From contig NZ_CP071870.1 in the NCBI RefSeq assembly GCF_017569205.1, positions 310,001-374,000 of the forward strand: a stretch of 64,000 nucleotides of DNA, given 5' to 3'. Positions 60,272 to 64,000 of this stretch are shown here, piece after piece. The notes beneath the pieces are model-generated. The model searched no databases. It was not told where the DNA came from and saw only the letters and a program-made list of their open reading frames with translations. This DNA is from Propioniciclava sp. MC1595 (GTDB taxonomy: Bacteria > Actinomycetota > Actinomycetes > Propionibacteriales > Propionibacteriaceae). How positions within the stretch are numbered: the stretch's first letter is position 1; every line of letters begins with the position of its first letter. The position numbers were made by a program, and so were the translations under genes.

Positions 60272-61122
60272 GCGCGTCGGTGCGGGAGTCGACCGGCGTG
60301 ATGGCGCCGATCCGCGAGCGGCTGCGGGGTCGGCGCGCCTCGTTCGGGGGGCTGTACGCCGGCAACGCGCGTGCGGTGATCGAGCGGGGCTTCCGGGTGA
60401 TCCGCAACCAGAACTGGGGCGTGATCGCGACCGGCTTCTTCGAGCCCGTGTTCTACCTGCTCGCCATGGGCATGGGGATGGGCGCGCTCGTGGGGTCCGT
60501 CCCCGGGCCGGACGGGCGTCCGATCTCGTACGCCATGTACATCGCGCCCGCCCTGCTGGCGACCTCGGCGATGAACGGCGCGATCTACGACTCGGTCAAC
60601 AACGTCTTCTTCAAGCTGCGCTACAGCAAGCTCTACGAGGGCATGCTGCAGACCTCGCTCGGGCCGCTCGATGTGGCCCTGGGGGAGATCTTCATGGCGT
60701 TGTTCCGCGGACTGCTCTACGCGATCGGGTTCCTGGGCGTGATCACCGTGATGGGGCTGGTGACCTCGTGGTGGGCGCTGGCGATGATCCCGGTGGCGCT
60801 GCTGATCGCGCTGGGGTTCGCGTCGCTGGGCATGGCTGTGACGAGCTTCATGAAGAGCTTCCAGCAGCTCGACCTGGTGCCGCTGGTGCTGCTGCCGATG
60901 TTCCTGCTGTCGGCGACGCTGTTCCCGATCACGGTGTACCCGGTCGCGATCCAGTGGGTGATCATGGCGCTGCCCCTGTGGCACGGCGTCGAGCTGATGC
61001 GCCAGCTGTCGGTGGGCTACTTCGACGGCATGACCGTCGTGCACGTGGGCTACTTCCTGGTGATGAGCCTCATCGGCATCACCGCCGCCTCGTTGCGGTT
61101 GAGGATGTTGTTCCTGCGCTGA
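60268..61122 (+). CDS. ABC-2 type transporter permease
   Basis: A 284-residue permease, six helices, related to the previous gene (MFLLSATLFPITVYP corresponds to its FLFAGTFFPLASMPVY). The GTG overlaps the previous TGA (GTGA). The two permeases probably form a heterodimer with the ATPase. A long palindrome follows the stop. Confidence 0.9.
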   Translation: MSASVRESTGVMAPIRERLRGRRASFGGLYAGNARAVIERGFRVIRNQNWGVIATGFFEPVFYLLAMGMGMGALVGSVPGPDGRPISYAMYIAPALLATSAMNGAIYDSVNNVFFKLRYSKLYEGMLQTSLGPLDVALGEIFMALFRGLLYAIGFLGVITVMGLVTSWWALAMIPVALLIALGFASLGMAVTSFMKSFQQLDLVPLVLLPMFLLSATLFPITVYPVAIQWVIMALPLWHGVELMRQLSVGYFDGMTVVHVGYFLVMSLIGITAASLRLRMLFLR

Positions 61123-61135
61123 CGCCTCGGGACGC

Positions 61136-61200
61136 GACACTCACCCTTGTCACATTCACGGGGAATCTCTTCCCCCTCGGTTGTGACAAGGGTGAGTGTC
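61136..61200. terminator. perfect 19-bp inverted repeat between convergent genes
   Basis: GACACTCACCCTTGTCACA and its exact complement flank a 27-nt centre with an inner GGGGA/TCCCC hairpin. It lies between the ABC permease and the convergent MFS gene and could terminate both. Confidence 0.7.
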
Positions 61201-61252
61201 GGGGCGGGGCAGGGGCGGCGTTCGCGGGGGCCCGACGTTCCTGAGAGGTGCC

Positions 61253-62512
61253 TCAGGCGCTCGCCACCCGGGCCCGGTGCCTGCGGACGCCGCGGCGTCC
61301 GAGCGTCAACGCCACCCAGCCCACGCCGGCCAGGGCTAGCCCGCACAGGCCGGTGACGACGAAGCCGAACTGCCAGCCCCACGCGTCGAGCACGAACCCC
61401 ACGATCGGCGGGGCGAGGGCGTTGCCGCCGGTGGCCATGGTCCCGGACCAGCCGAACGCCTCACCGCGGGACGCCTCGGGCACCAGGTCGCTCAGCCGCT
61501 CGCTGGTCGCGGCCAAGGTCGGCGCGCAGAAGAGTCCGGCCACCCCGAGCAGCGCGGCGAGCAGCCAGATGTTGGTGCCGAGCGCCGCGAGCATCGTGGT
61601 GAAGGCCAGGCCGAGCAGCAGCGGCATCAGCCCGAGACTGCCGCGGGGGAGCCCGCCGAACAGCAGGCCGCCGATCAGCGAGCCGGCACCCCAGAACACG
61701 ATCAGGATCGCCAGCGACGCCGCGCCCTCAAGCGACCGCGCCCCGGCGACCATGGCGAGGTCGGTCCCGGCCAAGGTGAAGGACGCCGCCACCGTCGCCA
61801 CGAACGTCGCGATCACCGGGCCGTTCAGCCAGGTCCGGACGCCCCCGCGAACCGGGGGCACACCCACGGCACCCGCAGCCGGGTCGGACGGACCGCCGCC
61901 TGCGGCGTCCGGGTCGATCGTGGCCGGGGACTCGCTGACCAGCCGTGGGTTCAGGATGTAGAGCCCCCACGCAGCGGCGACCGAGAGGAGGGCGAGGAGG
62001 GTGAGGGTCCAGCCGGTGTCCCAGGCGCTGGCGAGCAGGATGCCGAGGGTGGGGCCGGCCATGAACGCCATCTCGGTGACGACCGAGTCCAGCGCGAGGC
62101 CTGCGCGGCGCTGGGAGTTGGGCACCGCGGCCAGCACCAGCTGGCGGGTGAGCACGAACCACGGCACGGCGAGCAGGCCGACCCCGCCCATGACGAAGAG
62201 CAGCGGCCAGTAGTCCAGGAACGGCGCCGCCACGAACGCGACGGGCAGCAGCACGAGCGAGGGCAGCAGGGTGCGGCGCAGGCCGATGGTGTCGAGCAAG
62301 CGCCCGCGCAGGGGCGAGGCGAGCGCGATCGCGATCGTGAACACGGCCGTCAGGAGGCCGGCGCGGGCGTAGGTCTGGCCGAGGGCACCGACGACGTGCA
62401 GCGTCAGGACGACGCCGGCGCCGAACCACGGGGCCTTGCCGAGTGCGCCGAGCAGCACCGCCTGCCGTACGGCGGGCAGGCGCCAGATGTCGGCGTAGGC
62501 GGCGAAGTTCAC
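61253..62512 (-). CDS. MFS transporter
   Basis: A 419-residue major facilitator with 12 helices split by a Gly/Pro/Asp-rich central loop. SPLRGRLLDTIGLRRTLL after helix 2 is the A-like motif. Export of drugs or metabolites is likely. The GTG has TAGTCT six bases upstream, and the TAG of this hexamer is the stop codon of the quinone oxidoreductase gene in front. Confidence 0.87.
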   Translation of the reverse strand: MNFAAYADIWRLPAVRQAVLLGALGKAPWFGAGVVLTLHVVGALGQTYARAGLLTAVFTIAIALASPLRGRLLDTIGLRRTLLPSLVLLPVAFVAAPFLDYWPLLFVMGGVGLLAVPWFVLTRQLVLAAVPNSQRRAGLALDSVVTEMAFMAGPTLGILLASAWDTGWTLTLLALLSVAAAWGLYILNPRLVSESPATIDPDAAGGGPSDPAAGAVGVPPVRGGVRTWLNGPVIATFVATVAASFTLAGTDLAMVAGARSLEGAASLAILIVFWGAGSLIGGLLFGGLPRGSLGLMPLLLGLAFTTMLAALGTNIWLLAALLGVAGLFCAPTLAATSERLSDLVPEASRGEAFGWSGTMATGGNALAPPIVGFVLDAWGWQFGFVVTGLCGLALAGVGWVALTLGRRGVRRHRARVASA

Positions 62513-62521
62513 CGCACGAGA

Positions 62522-63493
62522 CTAGAAGGTGAGGACGATCTTCCCCACATTGTTGCCGCCGGTGAGCTGCTCGTGCGCCTGCCGGACCTCGTCGATGCCG
62601 AACCGGGTCTCGTGGGCGACCTTGATCTCGCCCGCCGTGATCAGCGGCCACACCTCGGCGGCGACGCGGGCCACGATCGCGGCCTTCTCGTTCACCGGCC
62701 GGTAGCGCAGCGACGTCGCGGTGACCGTGGCGCCCTTGTTCAGCAGCAGGCCGAGGTTGAGCTCGCCCTTCACGCCGCCCTGCAGGCCGATGACGACCAT
62801 GCGGCCGCGGCGGGCCAGCGACTTCACGTTGGCGTCGAGGTACTTGGCGCCCATGATGTCGAGGATCACGTCGACGCCCTTGCCGTCGGTGGCCTCCTTG
62901 AGCTGGGTGACCCAGTCGTCGTGGTAGTCCAGCGCGATGTCGGCGCCGAGCTTGCGGCAGACCTCGAGCTTCTCGGCCGAGCCCGCGGTGGTCGCCACGC
63001 GGCAGCCCTGGCCCTTGGCGTACTGGATCGCGAAGCTACCGATGCCCCCGGCACCCCCGTGCACGAGGAAGGTCTCGCCGGGGCGCAGGCCCACGTGGTC
63101 CATGTTCGAGACGACCGTGGCGGCCACCTCGACCAGCCCGGCGGCGGTGACCAGGTCGACGCCCTCGGGCGGCGCGATCACCTGCCCGGCGGGCACCGCG
63201 ACCAGCTCGGCGTAGCCGCCGCCGGCCAGCAGGGCCACGCACGGGTCGCCGACCGACCAGCCCTCGACGTCGTCGCCGACCGCCTCGACGTGGCCGGAGA
63301 CCTCGAGCCCGATCGTGTCGGTGGTGCCCTTCGGCGGCGGGTAGTGGCCCTGCCGCTGCAGGATGTCGGCGCGGTTCACGCCCGCGGCGACGGTGCGGAT
63401 CAGCAGTTCGCCCGGCCCCGCGGTGGGGTCCTCGACGTCGGCGATCTGCAGGACCTCGGGTCCACCCGGCTCTGTGACAACGACGGCACGCAT
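62522..63493 (-). CDS. NAD(P)H:quinone oxidoreductase, zinc-less MDR family
   Basis: A 323-residue medium-chain reductase of the Qor/PIG3 type: GVNRADILQRQGHYPPP at the N-terminus, GAGGIGSFAIQYAK in the Rossmann domain, no zinc-binding cysteines. It reduces quinones or enones with NADPH. TAGGGT stands six bases before the ATG. It is followed by the MFS gene after 9 bp. Confidence 0.92.
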   Translation of the reverse strand: MRAVVVTEPGGPEVLQIADVEDPTAGPGELLIRTVAAGVNRADILQRQGHYPPPKGTTDTIGLEVSGHVEAVGDDVEGWSVGDPCVALLAGGGYAELVAVPAGQVIAPPEGVDLVTAAGLVEVAATVVSNMDHVGLRPGETFLVHGGAGGIGSFAIQYAKGQGCRVATTAGSAEKLEVCRKLGADIALDYHDDWVTQLKEATDGKGVDVILDIMGAKYLDANVKSLARRGRMVVIGLQGGVKGELNLGLLLNKGATVTATSLRYRPVNEKAAIVARVAAEVWPLITAGEIKVAHETRFGIDEVRQAHEQLTGGNNVGKIVLTF

Positions 63494-63529
63494 GGGTCAA
63501 CCCTAGTCGGGCAGCACAGGCCCCGCCGC

Positions 63530-63535
63530 TAGGAT
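63530..63535 (+). promoter_or_regulatory. -10 element of the tRNA-Ser gene
   Basis: TAGGAT lies 11 bp before the mature tRNA 5' end. No convincing -35 was seen. Confidence 0.4.
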
Positions 63536-63546
63536 GTTCCCGATCT

Positions 63547-63631
63547 GGCGAGATCGCATAGTGGACTAGTGCAGCCGCCTTGAAAGCGGCCGAGGGGCAA
63601 CCCTCCGTGGGTTCGAATCCCACTCTCGCCG
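63547..63631 (+). tRNA. tRNA-Ser (anticodon UGA)
   Basis: The acceptor stem is GGCGAGA/TCTCGCC with discriminator G. The anticodon stem GCCGC/GCGGC closes loop CTTGAAA (anticodon TGA). A long variable arm (CGAGGGGCAACCCTCCG) and T-loop GTTCGAATC follow, as expected for a class II serine tRNA. CCA is not encoded. Confidence 0.97.
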
Positions 63632-63632
63632 C

Positions 63633-64000
63633 GTGGCTGCAGACCGGTTCGTCATCACCCCCCGCCCGCCCGTGCGCGCGTTCGCGGTCGCGGCGCTGCT
63701 CGCCGCGGGCGGCGCCGTCGTCGCGGTGCTCCCGGTCGAGGGGGCGCTGAGGGTCGCGGTCATCGTGCTGGGCGTCCTGCTGATCGTCGCCGCGGCCGCG
63801 TTGCTGGGGGCCGCCGTCGCGGCGTCCCGCCGCCAGCAGGTGGTGGTCGAGCTCGACGAGGCCGGGTACCGCGTGGACTCGCCGGCCGGCGTCCGGGCCG
63901 GGACCTGGAAGGACGTCACCCGCGTCACCACCGCCCCCGGGCGGATCACGCTGCACCAGGGCGCCGACGAGCGCGTCCACCTCGTCGCGCCGCAGGGCCA
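63633..64000 (+). CDS. membrane protein, N-terminal part (partial, 3' end outside window)
   Basis: A GTG one base after the tRNA discriminator opens a frame that stays open to the window end (122 codons). It encodes two hydrophobic helices (about 18-36 and 42-62), then a beta-rich segment (VVVELDEAGYRVDSPAGVRAG) resembling bacterial PH-domain-like membrane proteins. If this start is right, the ribosome binding site would fall within the tRNA. No function is assigned. Confidence 0.6.
   Translation, partial: MAADRFVITPRPPVRAFAVAALLAAGGAVVAVLPVEGALRVAVIVLGVLLIVAAAALLGAAVAASRRQQVVVELDEAGYRVDSPAGVRAGTWKDVTRVTTAPGRITLHQGADERVHLVAPQG

Overview
The window is high-GC DNA (about 70 percent by eye) from an actinobacterium. 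Tightly packed genes, many GTG starts, the rpsF-ssb-rpsR-rplI order, an actinobacterial truncated haemoglobin O, an MprAB-like two-component pair and a fused PAP2/diacylglycerol kinase all fit Actinomycetota. The order Propionibacteriales (perhaps Propionibacteriaceae) is a guess, not a demonstration. I count about 62 protein genes, one tRNA-Ser(UGA) and several relic genes. No rRNA, CRISPR array or complete insertion sequence was seen.

Layout. 1-3785: tail of an MMPL transporter with a degenerate ABC-like extension, coupled to a YhgE/Pip membrane protein. 3782-8849: acyltransferase, short-chain dehydrogenase and the pta-ackA overflow pathway. 8923-12290: an island of visibly lower GC with an ABC ATPase, FtsX-like permease, lipoprotein and small peptide, ending in gene debris (an endonuclease IV relic and a LacI regulator lacking its DNA-binding domain). 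13174-19644: endonuclease IV with an ACT protein, acyl-CoA synthetase, ECF sigma factor with a Cys-rich membrane partner, GlbO and an M20 hydrolase. 19650-21530: ribosomal/SSB operon. 21598-26732: DUF4349 lipoprotein, MazEF-like pair, NhaD-like antiporter, M23 peptidase, cold shock protein. 26760-31772: 2'-5' RNA ligase-like protein, a cluster of DnaA-box-like sites, MprAB-like pair, low-MW phosphatase, holin-like protein, ornithine carbamoyltransferase.

31803-33317: a segment bounded by two homologous 58-nt nested palindromes, holding a DUF559 gene and a 48-residue membrane protein. 33366-41185: HAD and MFS genes divergent from a 2-oxoacid dehydrogenase operon (E1 alpha, E1 beta, E2; no E3 here), then DUF4282 and alanine racemase. 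41308-49771: ArsR/flavin reductase, EcsC, aat, DUF1707, Fpg-like glycosylase, second DUF559, polyprenol-dependent mannosyltransferase-like protein, pheA. 49878-58444: racemase, PAP2-DAGK, serS, kinase, methyltransferase relic, lipase, DUF1707, Cof-type HAD, DUF4921. 58498-64000: ABC-2 exporter, MFS, quinone oxidoreductase, tRNA-Ser and a partial membrane gene.

Window-wide pattern: about twenty genes carry a TANNNT-like -10 hexamer exactly 6-7 nt before the start codon and no Shine-Dalgarno sequence, implying extensive leaderless transcription. Genes in operons and in the foreign-looking island instead use Shine-Dalgarno sites or start/stop overlaps. Other unexplained structure: nested palindromes at several gene ends, and a 22-nt tandem repeat found at two unlinked loci.
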